NCBI GenBank assembly: GCA_017523785.1
Contig: JAFWVX010000008.1
Location: forward strand, 1-43,343
Direction of reading: 5' to 3'
DNA length: 43,343 bases
DNA from: Lachnospiraceae bacterium
Lineage (GTDB): Bacteria; Bacillota; Clostridia; Lachnospirales; Lachnospiraceae
Notes under the pieces: generated by a model
The model's input: only the letters and a program-made list of their open reading frames with translations
What the model was told of the DNA's origin: nothing
Database searches by the model: none
Made by a program: the position numbers and the translations under genes
In this document: piece after piece, positions 36,201 through 42,680 of the stretch
Position numbering within the stretch: the first letter of the stretch is position 1
How the letters are laid out: every line of letters starts with the position of its first letter

Positions 36201-38829
36201 GTTTTTCGCATGTGAAAATCTATCATCATTAGATTTGAGCAATTTTAACACAAGTAAAGTTCTAGATATGGGTTACATGTTTTATGGCTGTACATCGTTA
36301 CAATCATTAGTTTTGACAAGTTTTGATACTTCTAAGGTGCAAACAATGGATGGTATGTTTGGAGATTGCTCGTCAATAACTAGTATAGATATTTCATCAT
36401 TTTCTTCTGCAGGCTTAGAAGATGATGGCAATGGATATAATGATACTTCAATTGATAGTATGTTTTATGCTTGTTCTTCACTTAGAACAATATATGCATC
36501 AGATAGTTTTGACATAACATTTGATTCTAGTTATACATATGTAAGTGGAGATGATATCTTTACTGATTGTGTTCAACTCGTAGGTGGAAATGGAACAAGA
36601 TATAATGAAAATCATGTAGGAGCTGAGTACGCTAGAATTGATGCCGCAGGCACACCAGGATATTTCACTCGTGGAACAGGCACTCCACCAACACCAGTTA
36701 AAGTCTTAACAAGTATCACAGTTAATACTGCTCCAACAAAAGTAAAGTATAAAGTTGGAGAGAGTTTTGACCCTACAGGACTAAAAATAAATTTAAATTA
36801 TGGCATCGGAGCAAGTGAAGTAGTGACATATAATAATTCAACAAGTAACTTATTTTCATTTAATCCATCACTTGTAGATACTTTTTCAACTGCTGGATCT
36901 TCAATAGCAGTTGAAATCACATATAGTGGTAAGACTTGCACTCAGTATGTTGATGTAATTGAGCCACAAACAATTTCGGTAAAGACTGCACCAAGTAAAG
37001 TTAAGTATCTTGTAGGAGAGTGGTTTGATCCTACTGGACTTGAATTGGAGTTAACATATAGCGATAATATTACGAAAGAAACAATACTATATTTGGGTAA
37101 TGAATTTGATATTAGCTTTGATCCATCTAGAGTTCTTGCAATTAGCGATGATCACATTACTATAACATACAATTTTAATGGAAATGATTATTCTTGTAAT
37201 TTAAGTATAAATGTACTTGAATTATCTTCAATTGCTGTGAAGGTTCCGCCTACAACACTTAAATATGCAAAGAGAAGCACTTTCAATCCAATAGGATTAT
37301 CTATTGAACTTACATATAGTGATAATGTAACAAAGGAAACCGTTACATATGCTGGAAATGAAGCATACTTCACATTTAATCCTTCACTCGGGCAGTCGCT
37401 TAATACTGTCGGTAGTTCAATACCAGTGACTATTACATATGGCGGTAAATCTTGCGTTCAAAATATAGAAGTGGTTGAATTGTCGAGTATAGAGATTGAT
37501 ACACCGCCGTCAAAAGTGGTTTACGATGTTGGAGAGAGATTTGACTTGACAGGACTTAAGTTAAAATTAATATATAGTGATTCGTCAAATCAGGTTGTGA
37601 CATATTCAAGTAGTAATTCATCAAGTTTTTCTTTCACCCCAAATACTGCTTATGGCTTGACTTCTGCAGATACAACAATCACAATTAATTATGCGGGTAA
37701 ATCATGCACACAGAACTTGACGCTAAGAGATTTGTCAAGCATTGTTATTAATACAAATCCTACACGAGTAAACTATGCTACGGGACAATCATTAAATCCA
37801 AATGGATTGACATTAACTTTAAATTGGACATATTATACTGTATCAGGAACTACAACTGACTCAAATAATGTAGCCTACAACTCTACAACTCAAAGTAAAT
37901 TTGAGTTTAATCCAAGTGGAGCTCTTATGAGCAGTGGGAATATAACAGTAACTTATGATAGAAAAACTGGAGCAAATCGCCAACCTTCATTTGCAGTTAC
38001 TGTTAGAACAGTTGCATCTATAAGTGTAATTGATAGACCAAATAAAACAACTTATAGAAGTGGAGAAAAATTTGCACCAGCTGGTTTATCTATAAATGTA
38101 GAGTATGAAGATGGAACCGATACAGTAGTTTCTTATTCTTCAGAAAATGCAAGAGACTTTTCATTTAATCCAAGTCCATCACTTAGTTTGAATACTGGGC
38201 ATAGTAGTGTTACTATAACTTATGGTGGAAAGTCAACTAATTTTGCAATATCAGTCATATCTAATAGTTATAGTGGTGGTGGAACTTCTAGCAGTGGAAG
38301 TGGTAGTAGCCGTGGCGGTGGCGGAAGTGGAGGTGGAGGAAATTCAGTACCGCCAGCAGGATATATTCAATATAATAATCAGCCATCTACTACTCAAACT
38401 TCCACAAACAAGCAAATATTAGCAGTTATGAATAGCAAAACCAGTACATGGGCAGTAGATCCAACATCTGGGAAGTGGAAACTTAATGCAGTTGATATGA
38501 ATGGTCAAGCATTATCAGCGTCAAACGGATTCTACTTACTTACAAATACCGTTACTGCAATAGTAAATAATGTTCCAGTTCAAGTTGAAGTTAACAATAC
38601 ATATTATTTTGACGCACAAGGAAATATGGTTACTGGATGGGTTCAGACAGCAGACAATAAGTGGTATTTCTTTGATACTGCTAAGACAGCAGATGAGGGA
38701 AGGATGGTAATTGGTTGGAAAGTGGTTGATGGTGCATGGCGCTATTTCAATGCAGATGGTTCGATGATGGTAAATGGAGTTACACCAGGAGGATTTATAA
38801 TTGGTGCAGATGGAAAGTGGATAGCATAA
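33295..38829 (+). CDS. Giant BspA-like leucine-rich-repeat surface protein with Big_3 domains and wall-binding repeats
   Basis: Secreted modular protein of 1844 residues. Order: signal peptide (1-27, ending LPSLA), a Glu-rich acidic stretch (about 35-200), then a first block of BspA-type repeats (about 290-490; units like NVTNLSYMFSGCTSLVSVNL). An InlB-type beta repeat follows (about 528-592, FDTKGGNAITPVFK to YAKW), then a degenerate repeat block (600-845) and a second clear block (about 930-1080, NTSKVLDMGYMFYGCTSLQ). Six Ig-like Big_3 domains come next (about 1138-1660; heads at bases 36709, 36967, 37227, 37485, 37735 and 38018, each with a VKYxVGExFDPTGL-like start). A Gly/Ser linker (about 1660-1685) and choline-binding-type repeats to the C-terminus (GWVQTADNKWYFFD) end it. 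There is no LPXTG; attachment is likely through the repeats. GGAGG at 33283-33287 fixes the start. Its role is probably adhesion. Confidence 0.93.
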   Translation: MKSVKKRLAILLSIAMVMCSTLPSLASKSDVLDETAESKVTEELCEDLGQNAAEDILDIKTLSETEEELEEKLAELEEDQEEKIDEEPEEDQEEKTIEEIEEEQEENTEIEIENDLDEKEIENNEEIAEGSETEKTVEETDETSEIDDTSKSEEIEETTEISEAEETKNNDNETTTEETSSENKESLDEDIVKVEDENVIVSEENLLGASTPWCYWYVDETDPENVTIHYSSTEPANYSSYPSGKKGSVSGTMALPNPSSATVKQSIKTAVFDNVINTSVYSGWFNSYSNLTTIINLSYLNASNVTSMKNMFKSCTSLTSIDFPAINAENVTNLSYMFSGCTSLVSVNLSQVTFDKVEDMSYMFKDCTALTTVNLSGVLSNSVTNINTSYMFQNCTSLTSIDVNSMNLSNVSNMSNMFEGCTALESLDFSATSIAAVNRISYMFKNCINLKSLNLSSFNTSNVTYKTNTFENCNALISLNLSQSFASIINGLKLTGNWKKTTSDTIYEYTSNKTTIPAEAAEYERAFKITFDTKGGNAITPVFKTYNSNLDLPNAVRPGFTFEAWYNESELSTPVASPITVTQDRTVYAKWSGGEGAQLIYWGIGKSSNTSSGKVRRLYIASSESGVSIYSTEFRGSFANTADFNSAEEVPWHLYRSEINYFSVSSSQTYPLIFKSMAYWFKDMTKLIYASGLQQLTRYNDMLENISYAFEGCTNIKYAGFYVTNNLKNMECAFNNCSSIKYVNTLKRSGVASDSINVQLESGGFKDAFSGCTSLRRLNLRFLDFSSYTGDVFSCMGLSNLVRIRIKDSGNIFSRIGLSGEWWEYDSGNKYTSSNMPNNVRQIRKYETFSNTIYWYVQGNEVHLSSSKPSNANYKEGHYFNGDEPNVYGMLPLDEPDDSRIVLDNNIVLRNDAGSSFFCNLASAREIVNMNKLNTSAVTDMESMFSDMALTSVDLSSLDTRNVEIMNSMFFACENLSSLDLSNFNTSKVLDMGYMFYGCTSLQSLVLTSFDTSKVQTMDGMFGDCSSITSIDISSFSSAGLEDDGNGYNDTSIDSMFYACSSLRTIYASDSFDITFDSSYTYVSGDDIFTDCVQLVGGNGTRYNENHVGAEYARIDAAGTPGYFTRGTGTPPTPVKVLTSITVNTAPTKVKYKVGESFDPTGLKINLNYGIGASEVVTYNNSTSNLFSFNPSLVDTFSTAGSSIAVEITYSGKTCTQYVDVIEPQTISVKTAPSKVKYLVGEWFDPTGLELELTYSDNITKETILYLGNEFDISFDPSRVLAISDDHITITYNFNGNDYSCNLSINVLELSSIAVKVPPTTLKYAKRSTFNPIGLSIELTYSDNVTKETVTYAGNEAYFTFNPSLGQSLNTVGSSIPVTITYGGKSCVQNIEVVELSSIEIDTPPSKVVYDVGERFDLTGLKLKLIYSDSSNQVVTYSSSNSSSFSFTPNTAYGLTSADTTITINYAGKSCTQNLTLRDLSSIVINTNPTRVNYATGQSLNPNGLTLTLNWTYYTVSGTTTDSNNVAYNSTTQSKFEFNPSGALMSSGNITVTYDRKTGANRQPSFAVTVRTVASISVIDRPNKTTYRSGEKFAPAGLSINVEYEDGTDTVVSYSSENARDFSFNPSPSLSLNTGHSSVTITYGGKSTNFAISVISNSYSGGGTSSSGSGSSRGGGGSGGGGNSVPPAGYIQYNNQPSTTQTSTNKQILAVMNSKTSTWAVDPTSGKWKLNAVDMNGQALSASNGFYLLTNTVTAIVNNVPVQVEVNNTYYFDAQGNMVTGWVQTADNKWYFFDTAKTADEGRMVIGWKVVDGAWRYFNADGSMMVNGVTPGGFIIGADGKWIA

Positions 38830-38830
38830 A

Positions 38831-38866
38831 ATAAAAAACGGGTCATGTGACCCGCTTTTTTAGTTT
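38831..38866 (+). terminator. Strong terminator at the end of the long gene run
   Basis: CGGGTCA (38839-38845), a two-base loop and TGACCCG form a perfect 7-bp stem, flanked by AAAAAA and TTTTTT. It is the first convincing plus-strand terminator after the 11262 promoter. Confidence 0.92.
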
Positions 38867-38876
38867 TCTTCAAATA

Positions 38877-39050
38877 TTGGAAGTGTATCTACATATAGCA
38901 AATATTGATGGTCATCATCACTCTCTTGAATATTGTATAAAAGGAAGGCCCTTTTGTTTAGAAGAAGTGAGTAGAGAAGAAATAGATAGGTTGTTAAGTG
39001 AAGTTAAGAATAATGGAAAGTTAATGAAAAGTTTAATTAAATTGTATTGA
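38877..39050 (+). pseudogene. Possible remnant of a gene 3' end
   Basis: An open frame ends at 39050. It reads like real protein in its second half, with IDGHHHSLEYCIKGRPF followed by LEEVSREEIDRLLSEVKNN. The only upstream start codons (GTG 38847 inside the terminator, TTG 38877, GTG 38883) lack a ribosome binding site. It therefore looks like the surviving tail of a lost gene, not an expressed small protein. I do not recognise the family. Chance is a real alternative. Confidence 0.35.
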
Positions 39051-39074
39051 AAAATTAGCAAATTTTGTTATAAT
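39047..39074 (+). promoter_or_regulatory. Promoter for candidate toxin mRNA
   Basis: TTGAAA (39047-39052), 16-base spacer, TATAAT (39069-39074) preceded by TGT (extended -10). Transcription would start near 39081. Confidence 0.65.
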
Positions 39075-39080
39075 ATCTTT

Positions 39081-39198
39081 GGGATATTATTAGCCTAAAA
39101 GGTAGAAAGAAAACGGCGACAGTAAGAGATTACTTTAACCGGGCGGTGATGCCACAAAACTTCCAAGTGTTGCATAAACGAAAGGAGGTGATGTGGAG
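39081..39198 (+). promoter_or_regulatory. Structured leader of the candidate toxin mRNA
   Basis: A leader of about 118 bases without a gene. AGTAA/TTACT (39121-39134) closes a GAGA tetraloop. CGGTGATGCCA (39144-39154) is an exact inverted match to TGGCATCACCG at 39311-39321, on the far side of the coding region. The word GGTGATG appears again across the ribosome binding site (39187-39193). The distal CATCACC could therefore pair with either copy and hide or free the translation start. Confidence 0.5.
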
Positions 39199-39267
39199 AT
39201 GGATAGAACATTCATCATTTGTTATTTGATATTAGTTTTTCTAATCATTCTCGTAACAAAAAAGTAG
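39199..39267 (+). CDS. 22-residue hydrophobic peptide, candidate type I toxin
   Basis: Tiny open frame preceded by AAAGGAGGTG (39181-39190), one of the best ribosome binding sites in the window. The peptide begins MDRTF, has one continuous hydrophobic helix (ICYLILVFLIILV, residues 8-20) and ends TKK. This is the profile of membrane-acting type I toxins of Firmicutes: short, single helix, charged ends. The gene has its own promoter, a long folded leader and a terminator whose stem overlaps the stop codon. An antisense transcript with a strong promoter converges on its 3' end. I found no named-family match by eye (it does not resemble the Fst or TxpA sequences I know), so the assignment rests on architecture. 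A leader peptide or small membrane regulator are alternatives. Confidence 0.6.
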   Translation: MDRTFIICYLILVFLIILVTKK

Positions 39268-39343
39268 CCGACCGATCGCTAATGGTATTGGCTACTTTTA
39301 GCTAAAACATTGGCATCACCGTTAGATTTCTGCCTTTTTCATT
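39257..39343 (-). ncRNA. Candidate antisense antitoxin RNA
   Basis: Predicted RNA of about 87 bases, starting near 39343 from the minus-strand promoter at 39378-39350 and ending in the T-run after the shared hairpin. It overlaps the toxin mRNA 3' region, including the last codons and the terminator stem. It also covers the CATCACC segment able to pair with the toxin leader. The convergent 3' overlap resembles TxpA/RatA and BsrG/SR4 of Bacillus. Confidence 0.5.
39258..39299. terminator. Bidirectional terminator shared by toxin mRNA and antisense RNA
   Basis: AAAAGTAGCC (39260-39269) pairs with GGCTACTTTT (39290-39299), with a 20-base loop. The A-run on the left and T-run on the right allow termination in both directions. 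The stem includes the toxin stop codon. Confidence 0.8.
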
Positions 39344-39349
39344 AACTGT

Positions 39350-39378
39350 ATATTAGCATAATATTTAGTATTTGTCAA
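39350..39378 (-). promoter_or_regulatory. Strong minus-strand promoter for the antisense RNA
   Basis: On the minus strand: perfect TTGACA (39378-39373), exact 17-base spacer, TAATAT (39355-39350) with TGC directly before it (extended -10). It is the only exact TTGACA -35 I noted with good spacing in the window. Confidence 0.7.
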
Positions 39379-39404
39379 ATATAACTCTGAGCCAACGAAA
39401 AAAG

Positions 39405-39622
39405 AAAAAATAGGGACGGACTTAAACGAAAAAATAGGGAAGGACTTAAATATATTTTACACAAAAAAGACATAAAAGCTGTATAAATGTGCTATTTTAT
39501 CAGTGCTAATTTATATATTTACAGTAAAATGTATATTTTTAATTATATTTGCATAAAACCAATTTGCTAAATATGTGCAAAATGTGATAAAAATATGAAA
39601 AAAATAATAAAGTCCGTCCCCA
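39405..39622. repeat. Small inverted-repeat element (MITE-like), no coding capacity
   Basis: Bounded by GGGACGGACTT (39413-39423) and its exact inverse AAGTCCGTCCC (39610-39620). The left end is a 24-base tandem duplication (39405-39428 and 39429-39452, 21 of 24 identical), both copies with a run of A and then TAGGGA. The interior is very AT-rich with no gene. CCATTCATT is repeated twice directly after it (39620-39637). It abuts the truncated sirtuin gene. Confidence 0.5.
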
Positions 39623-39637
39623 TTCATTCCATTCATT

Positions 39638-40132
39638 CTTGCTCTTGCAAAACTTGAAAAAGATGGTAAAATAAAAGCTATAGTCACTCAAAACATTGAC
39701 GATTTGCATCATAGGGCTGGGAATAAAAATATTTATGAGTTGCACGGAACTTCATTTAAGAATCATTGTATGGAGTGTGGGAAGAGTTTTACTATAGAAG
39801 ATATTTTGAAAGCTGATGGAGTTCCTCGTTGTAGTTGCGGCGGTATAATAAAACCTGATGTAGTTTTATATGAGGAGGGACTTGACCAAAACACTATTGC
39901 AAAAAGTATAGATGCAATTAGTAAGGCTGATGTGCTTATAATTTCAGGGACAACATTAGTAGTTCAGCCTGCAGCATCATTTATAAATTATTATAGAGGC
40001 AATAAAATGATTCTCATAAATCTTTCCGAAGTTCCAAATGAAGAAAGGATTGACTATGTGGTCCACTGCAAGGCTGGGGATGTGTTTGGAAAAATGTTGT
40101 TAGATTTAAATAAAAAATTTGAGGAGATTTAG
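39638..40132 (+). pseudogene. Sir2 family NAD-dependent deacylase, 5' truncated
   Basis: C-terminal two thirds of a sirtuin. Reading in frame from about 39638: LALAKLEKDGKIKAIVTQNIDDLHHRAGN, with TQNID and catalytic His in YELHGTS, then zinc ligands CMEC and CSCGG. ISGTTLVVQPAA and VHCKAGDVF follow to a natural stop at 40132. The NAD-binding N-terminus with the GAGxS and PDFR motifs (about 80-100 residues) is absent. The frame becomes unrelated repeat DNA at 39637, with a stop at 39608-39610. No normal start is available (TTG 39704 would cut further into the core), so the product should be inactive. Deletion linked to the adjacent inverted-repeat element is the simplest explanation. Translation through its end may still help the next gene, whose ribosome binding site overlaps it. 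Confidence 0.85.
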
Positions 40133-40133
40133 T

Positions 40134-40988
40134 ATGTTAAAAAAATTAATTTATGTAACAACTTTTACAATTTTGATGAATTGTGCAGTAACATTTTCAA
40201 GCAATATGACTGCACTTGATTATGCAACTATTTCTAAAGAAGAAAGGGGCGCACTTGATGTGCAAAAAGAGCTTGAAGAAAGTTTCAAAAAGGAAAGCAA
40301 AAAAAGAACAGCGAAACAAAGAAACCAAGACAGAATATCTGGACCTGGAGCAATAGAAACTTCCGGTAATTATGTTGTAAATCAAGATAGCACTGAATAT
40401 TTTTCAAATGTAGTTCCAGCAGAAAATCAAACTGAATTTTTGGAAGCCATTGATACCAAATATGGAATAGTGTTTAAAAGTAAAAGGCATTTTAAAACAA
40501 ATTTAGGTGAATTTGATTTGAATACTGCAACATTTGAAACAGTTGATTTAGGTGACAGGCAAAAATATAGATTCAAATTAAATATTGGAAAAGTGAATAA
40601 AAAATCAAAAAGTTATGCTTTGTATTTGAAAGCATATGATATATTTGGAAATTTTGTAACCTATAATAGAACAGTTATAGACCCTTCACATACAGTAAAC
40701 AAAGATATTACATTAGATATATTTGGAAATAATGATGCACATATAGCAAGAATAGATTTTGGTTTAGATACGAGTGGGATGGTTGCTGAAGCAATAGCAA
40801 ATTATAATGTATCTACAGCATATTTTAATTGTGCAAATGCATTAATTAAAATCAACGATCCTGCAAATGGGTATGATGATGAAACAAAACAAAAATTGTT
40901 AGAATCATATAATAATTATTATAAAGACCATCTAGAATATGCAAAAGAATATGTAAAAGAAAAAGCTGACATATATGAGGTAGAATAA
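40134..40988 (+). CDS. Unknown secreted protein
   Basis: I do not recognise this gene. From ATG 40134 (GAGGAG at 40121-40126) it encodes 284 residues. The hydrophobic N-terminus (about 4-22) looks like a signal peptide, although no clean cleavage motif is visible. A strongly charged Lys/Glu/Gln segment (about 30-70) follows. The middle (about 75-210) contains alternating hydrophobic strands (YRFKLNIGKV, SYALYLKAYDIFG), suggesting a beta-sandwich. The C-terminus is helical and charged, with ADIYEVE at the end. The frame extends five codons upstream to 40119, but the ribosome binding site decides for 40134. The gene lies one base after the sirtuin remnant. Confidence 0.6.
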   Translation: MLKKLIYVTTFTILMNCAVTFSSNMTALDYATISKEERGALDVQKELEESFKKESKKRTAKQRNQDRISGPGAIETSGNYVVNQDSTEYFSNVVPAENQTEFLEAIDTKYGIVFKSKRHFKTNLGEFDLNTATFETVDLGDRQKYRFKLNIGKVNKKSKSYALYLKAYDIFGNFVTYNRTVIDPSHTVNKDITLDIFGNNDAHIARIDFGLDTSGMVAEAIANYNVSTAYFNCANALIKINDPANGYDDETKQKLLESYNNYYKDHLEYAKEYVKEKADIYEVE

Positions 40989-41142
40989 ATTAATTATACT
41001 CCTTTTATTCGAAAAGACTTGTAATATATTAAAGAATTCTAAGTTATATAAAATTAAAAATGGTGGTCATGGATTTAGAGGTACTACTTTTGTTATTGCA
41101 GTAAGAGAACTTTTGAAGTTTTTAAATAATAAAACTGTATAA
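40984..41142 (+). pseudogene. Short gene remnant (possible hydrolase C-terminus)
   Basis: The 167-base gap before the PepSY gene contains an open frame of 52 codons with no start and a protein-like tail: LYKIKNGGHGFRGTTF, then VIAVRELLKFLNN and a stop at 41142. The GGHGF segment followed by a final helix resembles the end of alpha/beta-hydrolase esterases, but this is only a weak resemblance. It is most likely debris of a deleted gene. Its last bases supply the AAGGAG ribosome binding site of the next gene. Confidence 0.4.
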
Positions 41143-41155
41143 GGAGATAAAAAAT

Positions 41156-41692
41156 ATGAAAAAATTATTATTTTGTATTATAACTCTTATAATGATGTTT
41201 ACAAACATTGCTTTTGCAAATCCTTTAACATTAAATGAAGCAAAAAATAATGCTTTAAAGTTTTTTTCTTTAGAAAATAAATCTATAACATGGGTAAAAG
41301 AAAAACAAGAATTTGAAAAAAAGTATAACTATACAAAATTTGAATTTGAATTTATTGATGATATTACAAAACATGAATATGAAATTGAAATAGATGTAAA
41401 TACAGGAGAAATAATAAAGTATAGTTGTAATAAAGAAAAAGCACTTTATGAAAAAACTTTAAATAATTATACAAATAATTCTGATATATCTTTAAATAAA
41501 GTTAAAGAAATCATAATGAATGACCTTACAAATAGAAACATTAAAAACATAAATAGTGATAATATCATCATCAAAATAGACGAAGAAGATAATAGATATG
41601 TATATGAAGCAAAGTATTATGTTGATTCTAAAGAATACAAATACAAAATAGATAAAAACTCAGGAAATATATTAAAATTTGAAATAGATTAA
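41156..41692 (+). CDS. Secreted tandem PepSY-domain protein
   Basis: Exported protein of 178 residues. A clear signal peptide (1-21, ending IAFA) is followed by two PepSY-like domains, each with an N-terminal helix and a closing strand pair. The first ends YEIEIDVNTGEIIKYS (about 79-94) and the second YKYKIDKNSGNILKFEID at the C-terminus. PepSY domains are thought to inhibit or chaperone secreted peptidases; the secreted subtilase of this window is 29 kb away, so a link is speculative. AAGGAG (41141-41146) supports ATG 41156. The codons are more A-rich than those of the main gene run. An insertion sequence begins 25 bases downstream. Confidence 0.82.
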   Translation: MKKLLFCIITLIMMFTNIAFANPLTLNEAKNNALKFFSLENKSITWVKEKQEFEKKYNYTKFEFEFIDDITKHEYEIEIDVNTGEIIKYSCNKEKALYEKTLNNYTNNSDISLNKVKEIIMNDLTNRNIKNINSDNIIIKIDEEDNRYVYEAKYYVDSKEYKYKIDKNSGNILKFEID

Positions 41693-41747
41693 TATAAAAG
41701 TGGAAATAAAGGGGACGTGTACTTAAACCCTAAAGTTGGACCTAGTT

Positions 41748-42680
41748 TTAATTCAATAAAGAAAAGTATTGTTGTCTATATTCTAGTGGACTCAATCCTT
41801 TTCTTTTTTTATTTATTCTTTTGTGGTTGTAGTAATTTATATATTTAACCATAGCTGATTTAAGTTCCTCAAGTGTTTTAAAATCTTTTTCATATCCATA
41901 AAACATTTCTTTTTTCATTATACCAAAGAAATTTTCCATTATGCTATTATCCATACAATTTCCTTTTCTGGAAAATGATTGTCTTATGTTTCGTTTTTTT
42001 AACTCGTTTTGATAATAAACTGATTGGTATTGCCATCCTTGATCGGATTGAAATATCAACCCATCTAAATTTCTGTGTTTTCTAAATGCTTTGTTTAGCA
42101 TTCGTTTAGTTTGTTCAAAGTTTGCTTTTGTTGATATATCATAGCTTATTATTGAGTTATCATACATATCTAGTATTGGAGATAAATATATTTTACCACT
42201 TGAAATTCTAAACTCTGATACATCTGTAGTCCATTTTTGATTTGGTTTATCAGTGCTGAAATTTCTAGTATATTGAATTTTATTTGTGTTATTATTTACT
42301 ATGCTGTCTAATAACAAATTCTCTTTATTGTTACCATTATCACCTTTATAAGTATGAAATTTAGAACTCTTTCCCTGAAATGCTTTTAAACTATATTTTC
42401 GCATTAGTTTCTGTGTCTTCTTTTGATTTATATGTATTTCTTTATTTAATTCCATATTAACCCTAATATAGCCGTATCTACAATGGTTTTTATAAAATAT
42501 TAAAGATATTCGTTTTATTAACTCTTTCTCTTCTTTCTCGATTCTCTTGACATACTCAATATGCTTTTTGCTTTTATAATACTCATATGTTGATTTCTTA
42601 ATGTTCGCAACTTTTAAAAGAACCTTTAGTTTATATTTATGCCTTAGTTCATCAATAATTATTACTATTTCTGATTTTTT
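41748..42680 (-). CDS. IS3-family transposase OrfB (DDE integrase), made by -1 frameshift from orfA
   Basis: Catalytic part of the transposase. The DDE residues lie in TTDVSEF, IFQSDQGWQYQ and NSIMENFFGI, with the C-terminal YNHKRINKKRKGLSPLEYR. The first in-frame ATG is 42455, but the frame is open upstream without stops to the orfA slippery run and encodes the expected HTH_21-like N-terminus (HKYKLKVLLKVANIKKSTYEYY and HCRYGYIRV). The A7 run at 42681-42675 reads A AAA AAT in the orfA frame, a classic -1 slip site. The normal product is thus an OrfAB fusion, as in IS150 and IS911. No disabling stop was seen. Confidence 0.9.
   Translation of the reverse strand, partial: KKSEIVIIIDELRHKYKLKVLLKVANIKKSTYEYYKSKKHIEYVKRIEKEEKELIKRISLIFYKNHCRYGYIRVNMELNKEIHINQKKTQKLMRKYSLKAFQGKSSKFHTYKGDNGNNKENLLLDSIVNNNTNKIQYTRNFSTDKPNQKWTTDVSEFRISSGKIYLSPILDMYDNSIISYDISTKANFEQTKRMLNKAFRKHRNLDGLIFQSDQGWQYQSVYYQNELKKRNIRQSFSRKGNCMDNSIMENFFGIMKKEMFYGYEKDFKTLEELKSAMVKYINYYNHKRINKKRKGLSPLEYRQQYFSLLN

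Noticed and set aside
38847-38876. GTG start at 38847 for the short frame ending at 39050
   Set aside because: It lies inside the transcription terminator stem and lacks a ribosome binding site; only the later part of the frame looks like former coding sequence.
39081-39198. Toxin leader as a known riboswitch or T-box
   Set aside because: No T-box TGGN or AG-box sequence and no conserved riboswitch core could be recognised.
39620-39637. CCATTCATT tandem copies as a possible CRISPR or satellite
   Set aside because: Only two 9-base copies without spacers; better explained as a junction duplication.
39539-39745. Minus-strand frame across the small element and sirtuin remnant
   Set aside because: Spans two unrelated pieces, has no ribosome binding site, and the sirtuin reading on the other strand is clear.
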